52,718 nucleotides of DNA from positions 1 through 52,718 of the forward strand of contig QCTN01000009.1 in NCBI GenBank assembly GCA_003211135.1, given 5' to 3'. The notes beneath the pieces are model-generated. The model worked only from the letters and a program-made list of their open reading frames with translations, had not been told where the DNA came from and did not search any database. A program made the position numbers and the translations under genes. Source of the stretch: Prochlorococcus sp. AG-673-L20 (GTDB lineage Bacteria > Cyanobacteriota > Cyanobacteriia > PCC-6307 > Cyanobiaceae). Positions 30,270-37,395 of the stretch are shown here, piece after piece. The stretch's first letter is position 1, and every line of letters begins with the position of its first letter.

Positions 30270-30878
30270 GTGAAAGTAAAATTGACTGTCTCAGATAGCA
30301 AAAAAGTATTTCATGAACAATTCCCTTACGTAATTTCAGGTTTATATAAAAGAATAGTGGATGAAATGCTTGTTGAACTAAACCTTTTAAATCACCAAAA
30401 TGAATTTGTCCAAGATGATTTGTTTTGTATTGGTCTTACAGAAACATTCAAAGAATTAACGAAAGGTTATAAACCAGATGAACATTTAATACTTCTATTT
30501 GAATCATTATGTATTTCCTGCAATTTTGAACCTAAAAAGATAAAAGAAATTTCTAAGAAAACACTTGAAGAATATAAAGAAAAATCCTTAAAAGAAATTT
30601 TTACTTTATTAATAGAAAAATCAACTAATAATCTATACTCCTCAAGGATGTTGAATTTAGGTATTTATTTAATTATCTCTAATGCTACAGATTTTAAGGA
30701 TTTCAAGGATTCTGAAAAAAATAAAACAATTTCAGATATCTTCAATAAATTAAATTTATCATTTAATAAAGCAGAAAAGGATATAGGAATTTATAAAAGC
30801 ATACTTATAAGAATGGAGCAGGCCAAAGAACTTCTCCAAGAAGCAAAATTAAAAGCTAATAAAGATAAGAAAAAATAA
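30270..30878 (+). CDS. psb29: Photosystem II biogenesis protein Psb29 / Thf1
   Basis: A 202-residue helical protein from the GTG at 30270. The N-terminal TVSDSKKVFHEQFPYVISGLYKR and RIVDEMLVELNLLNHQNEF blocks match Psb29/Thylakoid formation1, and the C-terminal charged helix is typical. Known roles are PSII biogenesis and stabilising FtsH hexamers. A TTG at 30210 would add 20 hydrophobic residues that the family lacks, so the GTG is preferred, although no good ribosome-binding site is visible. Location next to ftsH and clpP fits the function. Confidence 0.88.
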   Translation: MKVKLTVSDSKKVFHEQFPYVISGLYKRIVDEMLVELNLLNHQNEFVQDDLFCIGLTETFKELTKGYKPDEHLILLFESLCISCNFEPKKIKEISKKTLEEYKEKSLKEIFTLLIEKSTNNLYSSRMLNLGIYLIISNATDFKDFKDSEKNKTISDIFNKLNLSFNKAEKDIGIYKSILIRMEQAKELLQEAKLKANKDKKK

Positions 30879-30894
30879 ATTTTTAAATTAAAAA

Positions 30895-31041
30895 TTATTT
30901 GTTAATTCTTCTCTTATCTTTCCAAGCGATATAAGAAATATAAATAACTGCAATTGTAATCAGACTTAATAAAGAAAAAGAAGCAAAAATAAGAAACTTG
31001 CTTAGATAATCTTCATAGTTAAATGACGAAAAATCATATAT
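30895..31041 (-). CDS. Small membrane protein downstream of petN, start codon non-standard
   Basis: An open frame of up to 48 codons encodes a polar N-terminus ([10 protein letters not shown]), one strong membrane helix (about residues 16-37) and a basic tail KDKRRINK, a typical small thylakoid-type peptide. There is no in-frame ATG, GTG or TTG before the helix. The best candidate is an ATA overlapping the petN stop. An ATG overlapping that stop (ATGA) is in another frame and stops after 11 codons. Either a rare start or a one-base frameshift is required, so this could be a pseudogene. Confidence 0.4.
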
Positions 31042-31135
31042 CGATAGAACCGTCACCATTTCTGCCCCAAACAACCATAGCTATCGAAAAAGTAAAAATT
31101 GCCGCTAGAGCAGCCCATCCTATTTGGAAAATCAT
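31034..31135 (-). CDS. petN: Cytochrome b6f complex subunit VIII (PetN)
   Basis: A 33-residue single-pass subunit: [20 protein letters not shown] continuing [13 protein letters not shown]. The [22 protein letters not shown] pattern is diagnostic of PetN. It is essential for assembly of the b6f complex in the thylakoid membrane. It is transcribed away from the DUF2103 gene across a 133-base spacer. A second small membrane ORF follows directly. Confidence 0.95.
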
Positions 31136-31268
31136 AAAAATTTAATTACTAAAATAAATATAACAGAACTTCCAAAAGAATTTTTTTTCTTCAGTCATTT
31201 TTCGAATAAAAATTCATTTCTCAGAAGTATATTTTATTAAATACAATGTCTATAAAGGGAAATTTAAC

Positions 31269-31547
31269 TTGGGAAGAGTTGTTTTAAATCATAGTACTCA
31301 TATAGAAGGATTGATTCCAGTTCTTAAAAAACTAGCCTTAAATATAAGAATTAAAACCATTACACCAGCTATAATATCAAGAGTTAGAGGGAGGTCATCA
31401 AACTTAATTATAAGAGTTTCTGTAAAAACAATTAACGGTTATAAAGCAATTGCAAGAAAGGGGAAAACGGCTCAAGAAGTTTTTATTTCAACAGACTTAA
31501 GTAAAGATGAATTAAAAAAGCTTTTAGACTTTTGTAATCACGGTTAA
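31269..31547 (+). CDS. DUF2103 family protein (putative metal-binding)
   Basis: A 92-residue protein beginning GRVVLNHSTHIEGLIPVLKK, with ITPAIISRVRGRSS and ARKGKTAQEVFISTDL blocks that match DUF2103, annotated in databases as metal-binding in cyanobacteria. The H8/H11 pair in NHSTH could be ligands. The frame opens at TTG 31269, the residue before the conserved GR; the nearest ATG (31246) is out of frame. The function is not known. Confidence 0.75.
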   Translation: MGRVVLNHSTHIEGLIPVLKKLALNIRIKTITPAIISRVRGRSSNLIIRVSVKTINGYKAIARKGKTAQEVFISTDLSKDELKKLLDFCNHG

Positions 31548-31588
31548 TCTTTAAAATAAGATTTAGGTTTTTTAAAACAAAAAGATTT

Positions 31589-31795
31589 ATGAAAATATTT
31601 TTTAATCCACTACTATTATTTTTGATTATATTTTTATTTGAAAATAGAGCATACTCACTTTCTGATTATCGAATAAAAGAAATATGTCAAAATAACCCAA
31701 AAAGAACTACGTGTATAAAGAACTTAAAAATCAAAAAGTTAAATTTATTAAAAGGAAATAAAATTGAAATTCCTGTAATCCCTTTCAAGAAATAA
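31589..31795 (+). CDS. Small secreted protein of unknown function
   Basis: A 68-residue product with a signal peptide (FFNPLLLFLIIFLFENRAYS) and a cleavage site near residue 23. The mature part is basic with two cysteines (EICQNNPKRTTCIKNL) that could form a disulfide. I recognise no family. It starts 41 bases after the DUF2103 gene on the same strand. Confidence 0.55.
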   Translation: MKIFFNPLLLFLIIFLFENRAYSLSDYRIKEICQNNPKRTTCIKNLKIKKLNLLKGNKIEIPVIPFKK

Positions 31796-31802
31796 ACATA
31801 TT

Positions 31803-32072
31803 TTATATTTCAAACTCTGATTCAAAAGTTAAAAAAGCTTTATTATAGTCAGAAATCAATTTATCAGAATTGTCATTAAAGCCAATTAAATCATAGTTAT
31901 TTTTTAATTGATCATAAGAATAAACAACATTGTTAAAGGCGTTCATATATTCTTTTTGGATATCCTCATCGTCAATATCATAAATTTTAGCTAAAACTAA
32001 TTCCACATTTTTTTTTGAAGTATAAATTTGTTTCTCGAAATCTTTATTTAACTTTCTTCTTTTTTTAGGCAT
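31803..32072 (-). CDS. Small acidic hypothetical protein
   Basis: An 89-residue soluble protein with a basic N-terminus (MPKKRRKLNKDFEKQIYTSK) and an acidic helical remainder (DIDDEDIQKEYMNAFNNVVY). No known domain is recognised. It converges on the preceding small secreted-protein gene with seven bases between the stop codons, leaving no room for a separate terminator. Confidence 0.55.
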   Translation of the reverse strand: MPKKRRKLNKDFEKQIYTSKKNVELVLAKIYDIDDEDIQKEYMNAFNNVVYSYDQLKNNYDLIGFNDNSDKLISDYNKAFLTFESEFEI

Positions 32073-32207
32073 TATGAATCTATATATTTAAATTACAAAT
32101 TTACAATAATCAAAATCATGTATAAATGAAATTAAAACTTAAAAAATAAAAATATAGTTTTCAAATCAAAATAAAACCAGTATATTCCAAATAAGACATT
32201 TGATGAT

Positions 32208-32645
32208 ATGGAGAAAAAAGAATCAAGAAAGGTAAAAGGTATAAAAAATCCAACCTTTGAAAATAAAAGATTAAATGCTTCAACTAATTCAAATAATAAT
32301 AAAGAGAAATCTCTTCCTTGGTGGGTCGAATTGTTATTTGTTCAAATCGGATTGCCAGATAAATTGCTTATAAAAGTTTTAAGGTCTAAGAAAAAATATA
32401 CAGAGTTGCTTAAAAATGAGAAAAAATTAATAATTATAATTCTATTCGTTTTAGCTGGTTTTACTTATTTTTATCCACTAATTAAATATTCTAAAAATAT
32501 AATAGAGTGCGAAAATAATGCTCAAAATTATATAGTGAATAATAATAATCTAATGAATATAAATAGAAAACAATTGAGAATGTTATCAACTCATTTTTGT
32601 AATGGGGGAGTTGAAATATATGAAATTGAAAATCTCGAAGATTAA
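32208..32645 (+). CDS. Hypothetical single-pass membrane protein
   Basis: A 145-residue protein with a polar, lysine/asparagine-rich N-terminus, an amphipathic stretch LPWWVELLFVQIGLPDKLLI (about residues 38-57), a membrane helix at about 77-93 (LIIIILFVLAGFTYFYPL) and a C-terminal domain with two cysteines. It resembles picocyanobacterial lineage-specific membrane proteins in style only. No family is recognised. Confidence 0.6.
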   Translation: MEKKESRKVKGIKNPTFENKRLNASTNSNNNKEKSLPWWVELLFVQIGLPDKLLIKVLRSKKKYTELLKNEKKLIIIILFVLAGFTYFYPLIKYSKNIIECENNAQNYIVNNNNLMNINRKQLRMLSTHFCNGGVEIYEIENLED

Positions 32646-32720
32646 TCTAATTATTTATATCCAAATAAAAGATCTAAATACTAATATAATTTTATAAATT
32701 AAATTTCAATTATTAATTTT

Positions 32721-32897
32721 ATGACTGACGTTAGACAAAAAAAAGAAAATGTAAAGATGCATTTAAATGATCTTAGAAAAGAATTAAAAAGGATACATCT
32801 TACCGTTACTGAAGAGTTATTATTGCCACAACCAGATGAAATTAAAACTCTAATGTATAAAATGGATCAGTTGTTGAATATAATCGAATCAAAATAA
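32721..32897 (+). CDS. Small helical-hairpin protein A
   Basis: Fifty-eight residues, MTDVRQKKENVKMHLNDLRK onward, predicted as two helices joined by a LLLPQPDE turn. The pattern helix - LRKELKRIH - LL(L/P)PxxxE - helix parallels the 69-residue protein at 34166-34372 (LRHIRVELREMH - DDLLPDLTEAKE). I infer that the two are distant paralogues. No function is known. The frame and start are clean. Confidence 0.55.
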   Translation: MTDVRQKKENVKMHLNDLRKELKRIHLTVTEELLLPQPDEIKTLMYKMDQLLNIIESK

Positions 32898-32944
32898 ACT
32901 ATACTTTAAAAAATAAATTCATACTTTCCAAAAAGTAAAATTAG

Positions 32945-33295
32945 ATGAAAAATCCGATAAAACTTACTCGATTATTCTTACTTTTAATTTTTTTAACATC
33001 TTGCAAATCGATAACTATCAACGAGGATTTAATTAAAGATTCTGAAGACCAGAATAGTAAGCAAATAAATATAACAAAAAGCAAGATGGAAGTAAGATAT
33101 TCCTGTGGAGAAGATGGTATTAAAGAATTTCTTAATGATGGATGGATTATTTCTGAAGAATATACAGAAGAAAAAATATGTACCTGGAAATCATTTCCTG
33201 CGACTAAAGATTGCGATATGGAAAAAGACAAAGGTTGTAAAATAACTACTCCTGATAAGATAGGTGATGAGAAAGTTTATATTTTAGAAAAATAG
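32945..33295 (+). CDS. Putative lipoprotein of unknown function
   Basis: A 116-residue protein with a short signal LTRLFLLLIFLTSC whose lipobox LTSC places the acylated cysteine at 20. The mature part has four further cysteines (SCGEDG, ICTWK, DCDMEKDKGC), compatible with two disulfides. No family recognised. It probably resides in the periplasmic face of an envelope membrane. Confidence 0.6.
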   Translation: MKNPIKLTRLFLLLIFLTSCKSITINEDLIKDSEDQNSKQINITKSKMEVRYSCGEDGIKEFLNDGWIISEEYTEEKICTWKSFPATKDCDMEKDKGCKITTPDKIGDEKVYILEK

Positions 33296-33307
33296 TTAAA
33301 AAAAATA

Positions 33308-33433
33308 ATGCCTAACAAAAAAGAATATTTGTTAGAGGTAATATTTAACAAATTAAAAAATACCTCTAAAAAAATTAAATTAGAAAAGAAAGAATTTACT
33401 GAATTCATTAATTTCCTTATAAATAATAATTAA
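33308..33433 (+). CDS. Very small lysine-rich ORF
   Basis: Forty-one residues, MPNKKEYLLEVIFNKLKNTS onward, probably one amphipathic helix followed by another. It starts 12 bases after the lipoprotein gene. A perfect 9-bp inverted repeat lies inside it (33332-33340 with 33361-33369), so the DNA may be doing more than coding. Coding status is uncertain. Confidence 0.35.
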   Translation: MPNKKEYLLEVIFNKLKNTSKKIKLEKKEFTEFINFLINNN

Positions 33434-33502
33434 TGGTAAAAATTTATAAATCAAAATTTTGTTAAAATATTATAACTAACAATTTTAAAAAGATATTAGG
33501 AA

Positions 33503-33598
33503 ATGTATAACTTCTCAACTTTGACTACAATTCTTATAAGTATTTTCGTTCTCAGTCTATATTTTTTATTTAAAGTAACTACTAAAACAAAAGATTAA
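33503..33598 (+). CDS. Single-pass membrane micropeptide
   Basis: Thirty-one residues, MYNFSTLTTILISIFVLSLY then FLFKVTTKTKD. It is almost entirely one membrane helix with a basic tail, like small subunits of thylakoid complexes, but matches no named subunit I know. A GGA-type ribosome-binding site (TTAGGAA) lies just upstream. Confidence 0.45.
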   Translation: MYNFSTLTTILISIFVLSLYFLFKVTTKTKD

Positions 33599-33623
33599 AT
33601 TGAATAATTTCAAAATTTAATCT

Positions 33624-33806
33624 TTAAATAATTGGGTCCTCCCTTAATAATAAGATTGATTGATAATCAACATCATCTCTTAACCACTCTTTATATTCAT
33701 CTAGAATACATTTTCTATCCCTTTTTTCTAATAATTTAATTCTTTTCTTAGCATTACTAATTGCTAAATTTATGCAAAATTTATAATCTAAAGAATCTTT
33801 TTTCAT
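33624..33806 (-). CDS. Small charged hypothetical protein
   Basis: Sixty residues: MKKDSLDYKFCINLAISNAK, then a lysine/arginine-rich helix and an acidic C-terminus ending LLLREDPII. Probably soluble and helical. No family recognised. It is on the opposite strand to its neighbours, with 25 bases between its stop and that of the micropeptide. Confidence 0.5.
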   Translation of the reverse strand: MKKDSLDYKFCINLAISNAKKRIKLLEKRDRKCILDEYKEWLRDDVDYQSILLLREDPII

Positions 33807-33950
33807 AAAACTTATATTTTCTTGTAGCCTAGTAATTAATTAATACATTTTTGTATTACAAATAACAATAATAATCATTTATTCAATAAAAGTATCAAAC
33901 AATACTGAACTATTATTATTATATTTATGATAATAGAATTTTTAAAAATT

Positions 33951-34136
33951 ATGTCTTACGAAGCAGGTAGTAAAGAATGTAGACATTTAATTGAAGCTAA
34001 GGAAAGTCTATTACTAGCAATGGAATCTTTAAGCAATATCAACTCAACGGATATCTTACAAATACAAATAAAAGAAATTTATAATAAGTTAGAAGTAATG
34101 CATGACAAACGAAAAAAGATAGAATTCAGCTCTTGA
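33951..34136 (+). CDS. Small helical protein B
   Basis: Sixty-one residues from MSYEAGSKECRHLIEAKESL, ending in a HDKRKK motif. Two helices are likely, separated by NINSTD. An in-frame upstream ATG (33927) would add eight hydrophobic residues. The helix-turn-helix layout and the C-terminal DKRKK resemble the neighbouring protein on the other strand (34166-34372, LSDKRKKK), so the two may be related. Function unknown. Confidence 0.5.
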   Translation: MSYEAGSKECRHLIEAKESLLLAMESLSNINSTDILQIQIKEIYNKLEVMHDKRKKIEFSS

Positions 34137-34165
34137 TAGTAAAAAAATAATATAATGAATGAGAA

Positions 34166-34372
34166 CTAGAAATTTCGGAATTCATTTTTGAGCTTCTTTT
34201 TTCTTTTATCAGATAACAATTCATAAAGCGCATCTAATTGGGCATGTACTTCTTTCGCTTCAGTAAGATCTGGCAATAAATCATCTTTTATAAGCATTTG
34301 ATGCATCTCTCTAAGTTCTACCCTTATATGTCTAAGATGAGAACTTACTTCCTCTCTTTTGGATGCGCTCAT
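34166..34372 (-). CDS. Small helical-hairpin protein C
   Basis: Sixty-eight residues from MSASKREEVSSHLRHIRVEL. Two charged helices are separated by LIKDDLLPDLTEAKE, and the protein ends in a basic tail (DKRKKKLKNEF). It aligns by eye with the 58-residue protein at 32721-32897 across the LR-x-EL and LLP-x-x-x-E positions. An ATG three codons upstream (34379-34381) is also possible. Function unknown. Confidence 0.55.
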   Translation of the reverse strand: MSASKREEVSSHLRHIRVELREMHQMLIKDDLLPDLTEAKEVHAQLDALYELLSDKRKKKLKNEFRNF

Positions 34373-34497
34373 ATTAACCAAACATTAATAATTATTATAC
34401 AATATTGTATTTTAATAAGATATATCAAACAAATACAAATTAATTAAAACTTAAATTATTTATTATTTCGCCTTAAGTTTGTTGTAATATAGTTTTC

Positions 34498-34674
34498 ATG
34501 AAGAAGAAATCATCAAAAAAGAATCCAAAAAGATTGATAAAAAAAGATAATAATGAATTAGGACAGACAAAAAATTCAGCTAAATTAATTTTATTTATAT
34601 TTGGAATTGGTCCAATAATTGGAATTATAATATTTTTATTTAGTAAGGGATTTTTTAATACTCCAAACATTTAA
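34498..34674 (+). CDS. Small basic single-pass membrane protein
   Basis: Fifty-eight residues: a very basic N-terminus (MKKKSSKKNPKRLIKKDNNE) and one membrane helix at about residues 29-48 (KLILFIFGIGPIIGIIIFLF). The orientation is likely N-in by the positive-inside rule. This frame is preferred to an antisense frame over the same bases because its composition and start are far more protein-like. No family recognised. Confidence 0.5.
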   Translation: MKKKSSKKNPKRLIKKDNNELGQTKNSAKLILFIFGIGPIIGIIIFLFSKGFFNTPNI

Positions 34675-34737
34675 ATTAAATATAGAAATTAACAATAGAT
34701 TAAATTATTTACAATTTAAAATCAAAAATTTATGTAA

Positions 34738-34941
34738 TTACTGAAATTTTTTAAGTGAATAAATTCTAAATTTTGCTAAATTTCTTGCATTATCAAGATT
34801 TGAGATTACAAATGGATGATCAGATAAAATTTCAATAACTTTATCTATTTTTTTGGTCATATCTTTACAATTAAGCTTTTGCCATTCCTCATCAAAAGAC
34901 ATAGCAAAACTGTCAGCATTATCATAGGTTTTATCTTTCAT
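34738..34941 (-). CDS. Small hypothetical protein
   Basis: Sixty-seven residues starting MKDKTYDNADSFAMSFDEEW. The acidic N-terminal third leads into a helical part (MTKKIDKVIEILSDHPFVI) and a basic C-terminus. Soluble. No known domain recognised. It points away from the RHH gene, leaving a 226-base intergenic region that contains the RHH promoter and little else I can assign. Confidence 0.5.
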   Translation of the reverse strand: MKDKTYDNADSFAMSFDEEWQKLNCKDMTKKIDKVIEILSDHPFVISNLDNARNLAKFRIYSLKKFQ

Positions 34942-35127
34942 AAAAATTGATAAAAAATTTAAAGTACTTAAAATAATTATTTATAAGAAAAATACATAAA
35001 AATAATAAAAAATGACAGAAAATAATCTAAATTTATTCTATTATAATTTAAGGTAATAATGTCTTAAGTATCATATAAAGACATTTCTAAGTTATAAATA
35101 CTTAATAAAATTAAAACCTTAGATTAC

Positions 35128-35155
35128 TTGACAAAAGTGTTACAATTGTGACAAA
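35128..35155 (+). promoter_or_regulatory. Operator-like palindrome and promoter of the RHH gene
   Basis: TTGACA at 35128-35133 is a consensus -35 box. Directly after it, TGTTACAATTGTGACA (35138-35153) is a 16-bp palindrome with 7 of 8 positions matched between half sites. In addition TGACAAA occurs at 35129-35135 and 35149-35155, exactly 20 bases apart, about two helical turns. The palindrome fills the -35/-10 spacer, the usual position for a repressor site, 14 bases before the ATG. The layout resembles CRP-type sites (TGTTA-N6-TGACA) as well as RHH operators, so the binding protein is uncertain. Confidence 0.5.
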
Positions 35156-35167
35156 TGATCTAAGAAA

Positions 35168-35533
35168 ATGGAAACTCCAGTAAAGAGGATAGGATATTTA
35201 CCCAGGAAAAGAGTTCTGGAAATTATTGATCAAATATCTAAAAGTGAATCTATAAGTAGGTCGAAAGTTGTTGGAATACTAGTAGAAGAAGCCTTGGATG
35301 CAAGAGGCATTGCAAATTTTGGATTTAGCAATATTAGTAAAACTAAATCATTTAGTTCTGAAATTTTTAGTGAGAATAAACCCATCAAAAACATATCCGA
35401 TTCAGAGGATGAGTTTGTTGACGATAGCGGATATACAATCCCCTCCCACAAAAAATCAGACAGATCTATATCAACAGCCGATATTGAACTGGCAAATAAG
35501 ATTAATATTTTAAAAGAATCAGGTTTAATTTAA
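35168..35533 (+). CDS. Ribbon-helix-helix-like protein, possible transcriptional regulator
   Basis: A 121-residue protein. Residues 1-50 look like a ribbon-helix-helix fold: a strand KRIGYLPRKRV, a helix VLEIIDQISKSESI and a second helix SRSKVVGILVEEALDARG. The remaining ~70 residues are polar, acidic and probably disordered, ending in a short helix. RHH proteins are usually DNA-binding repressors or antitoxins. No toxin gene lies directly downstream. A palindrome in its own promoter suggests autoregulation. The RHH assignment is by pattern and is moderate. Confidence 0.55.
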   Translation: METPVKRIGYLPRKRVLEIIDQISKSESISRSKVVGILVEEALDARGIANFGFSNISKTKSFSSEIFSENKPIKNISDSEDEFVDDSGYTIPSHKKSDRSISTADIELANKINILKESGLI

Positions 35534-35675
35534 AAGGAGACATTTTTTCATTTCTTATTAGTTTCTGATGCATAATATTCAATCTATGTTTATTCTATAT
35601 CCATAATTAAATTCTTCATAAAATAATTTGAGTATTATGTCATTTTCTAAAATAAAAAATCTTTATCAGTAAAAA

Positions 35676-36980
35676 ATGAAAGATATAAAATGTCCATCAT
35701 GTGGAAAAAATTTCAGAATAGATCCAACTAGCTTTGAAGAAATCCTTCTTCAAATTAAAGACGAGGAATTTAACAAGCAAATAGAAGAAAGACTTAAACT
35801 CGCTGAAGAAGATAAGAATAAAGGTATAGAAATTGCCAAACAAGAATTAAAAATAAAATTAATGGAAGACAGACAAAAAAAAGATTCTAAAATTCAAGAC
35901 CTTGAGTCTAAGTTGAATATTGCTGAAGAAAAGAAATTAAATGCATTAAATGAACTAAAAAATAAAGCAACTAATAAAATCAATTTACTCAATAATGAAG
36001 TAATTAAATTAAAGGAGGAAATTGAAAGGCAATCCGTAATTAGTGATTTATCTTCAAAGAATAAGGTAATTGAAGCTGTAAATAGTTTAGAGAAAGAAAA
36101 AACTTCATTAATAAACTCTATTGAAAAAATGAAATTAGAACAATCTATTAATGAGAAAGAAATTGAAGAAAAATTTAAGAACAAAATTACTGAACGTGAT
36201 TTAACGATTCAAGAACTAAGAGATATGAAATCTAAACTTTCAACAAAAATGGTTGGAGAAACATTAGAAATACATTGTGAGACGCAATTCAATCTAAATC
36301 GAGCTTCTGCTTTTAAAAACTCATATTTTGAAAAAGATAATGATGCCAGTTCAGGAAGCAAAGGTGACTATATTTTTAGAGAGTTTGATGATAATGAAAT
36401 TGAAATCGTCTCTATCATGTTTGAGATGAAAAACCAAAGTGCTGATGGTTTTAATAAACGAAAAAATGAAGACTTCTTTAAAGAATTAGATAAAGATAGA
36501 ACTCAGAAATCATGCGAATATGCAGTATTGGTTTCATTATTGGAACCAGAAAGTGAACTATATAATTCCGGAATTGTAGATGTCTCTTATAAATATCCAA
36601 AGATGTTTGTAATAAGGCCACAATTCTTTCTGCCTATTATTTCTCTTCTTAGAAATGCTTCTTTTGAAACTTTAAAGTATAAAACTCAAATAGATTTAAT
36701 GAAAAGAGAGAATTATGATATAACAAATTTCGAAAGTACTCTTGATCAATTTAAAAATGCGGTAGGGAAAAATGTTTCATTAGCGCAGGATAGATTTAAT
36801 GACGCAATTTCTGAAATAGATAAATCAATAAGTCATTTACAAAAAACGAAAGAGGCATTACTGGTATCTAAAAAACATCTTTTATCTGCTGATAGTAAAT
36901 CGCAAGATCTAACAGTTAAAAAGTTAACTAAAAATAATCCCACAATGAAGAAGAAATTTAATGATTTAAGAAATGACTAA
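35676..36980 (+). CDS. DUF2130 protein: zinc ribbon, coiled coil and nuclease-like domain
   Basis: A 434-residue protein matching the DUF2130 layout. A CPSCGKNF knuckle (C6, C9) opens the protein, a long charged coiled coil covers about residues 20-190, and the DUF2130 core begins at MVGETLEIHCETQFN. In the core, GDY (D231) followed 19 residues later by FEMK (E250, K252) matches the D-x(n)-ExK pattern of PD-(D/E)XK nucleases. A further coiled helix lies near the C-terminus (about 375-405). The nuclease reading is my inference; the family has no established function. It stands alone as a monocistronic gene. Confidence 0.75.
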   Translation: MKDIKCPSCGKNFRIDPTSFEEILLQIKDEEFNKQIEERLKLAEEDKNKGIEIAKQELKIKLMEDRQKKDSKIQDLESKLNIAEEKKLNALNELKNKATNKINLLNNEVIKLKEEIERQSVISDLSSKNKVIEAVNSLEKEKTSLINSIEKMKLEQSINEKEIEEKFKNKITERDLTIQELRDMKSKLSTKMVGETLEIHCETQFNLNRASAFKNSYFEKDNDASSGSKGDYIFREFDDNEIEIVSIMFEMKNQSADGFNKRKNEDFFKELDKDRTQKSCEYAVLVSLLEPESELYNSGIVDVSYKYPKMFVIRPQFFLPIISLLRNASFETLKYKTQIDLMKRENYDITNFESTLDQFKNAVGKNVSLAQDRFNDAISEIDKSISHLQKTKEALLVSKKHLLSADSKSQDLTVKKLTKNNPTMKKKFNDLRND

Positions 36981-37087
36981 GACTTAAAATAAATTCAATT
37001 CAACTACAGAAAGTTTATAAAAATTTCATATTTAATAATTTCTGAATTAATCGAGATATAATACAACTATTGATTTACGAATAAATA

Positions 37088-37375
37088 ATGGCTTCGAACA
37101 CTCCTATTTATAGTATTGCAAAGGACCTCAATATTGATAGTAATAGAATTTTATTGGCTTGCAAATCAATTGGTATAAATGCGAAAGGAGCAACAAAAAG
37201 ATTAAATGCAGGAGAAGTAGAAAAAGTAAAAAATTACTTTGAAACAGGTAAAAATGTTTCTGAAGAAATAGTTGAAATTAACCAAAAGAAAACTCCAATT
37301 AAAAGCAGAACAAAAAAAATTAAAAGAGAAACAAAAATAAGTTATTTCCCAAATAGACTTATTGCGAAATCTTAA
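37088..37375 (+). CDS. Orphan IF-2 N-terminal-domain protein
   Basis: A 95-residue protein. Residues 6-50 (IYSIAKDLNIDSNRILLACK and onward to EVEKVKNYF) resemble the IF2_N domain found at the start of bacterial translation initiation factor IF-2, a small helical domain that binds nucleic acid. The remaining part is a lysine-rich tail. There is no GTPase domain following it, so this is not infB. Its role is unknown. Confidence 0.65.
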   Translation: MASNTPIYSIAKDLNIDSNRILLACKSIGINAKGATKRLNAGEVEKVKNYFETGKNVSEEIVEINQKKTPIKSRTKKIKRETKISYFPNRLIAKS

Positions 37376-37395
37376 ATAAAACTAATTTTTTTCTT

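Noticed and set aside
30850..30905. Bidirectional terminator between psb29 and the petN-side ORF
   Set aside because: The near-palindrome is made only of A and T and would be too weak to call.
33332..33369. Rho-independent terminator at the 9-bp inverted repeat
   Set aside because: Neither strand has a T run immediately after the hairpin.
34473..34670. Minus-strand frame over 34498-34674
   Set aside because: The plus-strand frame has a basic N-terminus plus membrane helix with an ATG start; the minus frame looks like its shadow.
35168..35533. Toxin-antitoxin pair with the RHH-like gene as antitoxin
   Set aside because: No toxin-like ORF follows or overlaps; the next gene is 142 bases away and encodes a 434-residue DUF2130 protein.
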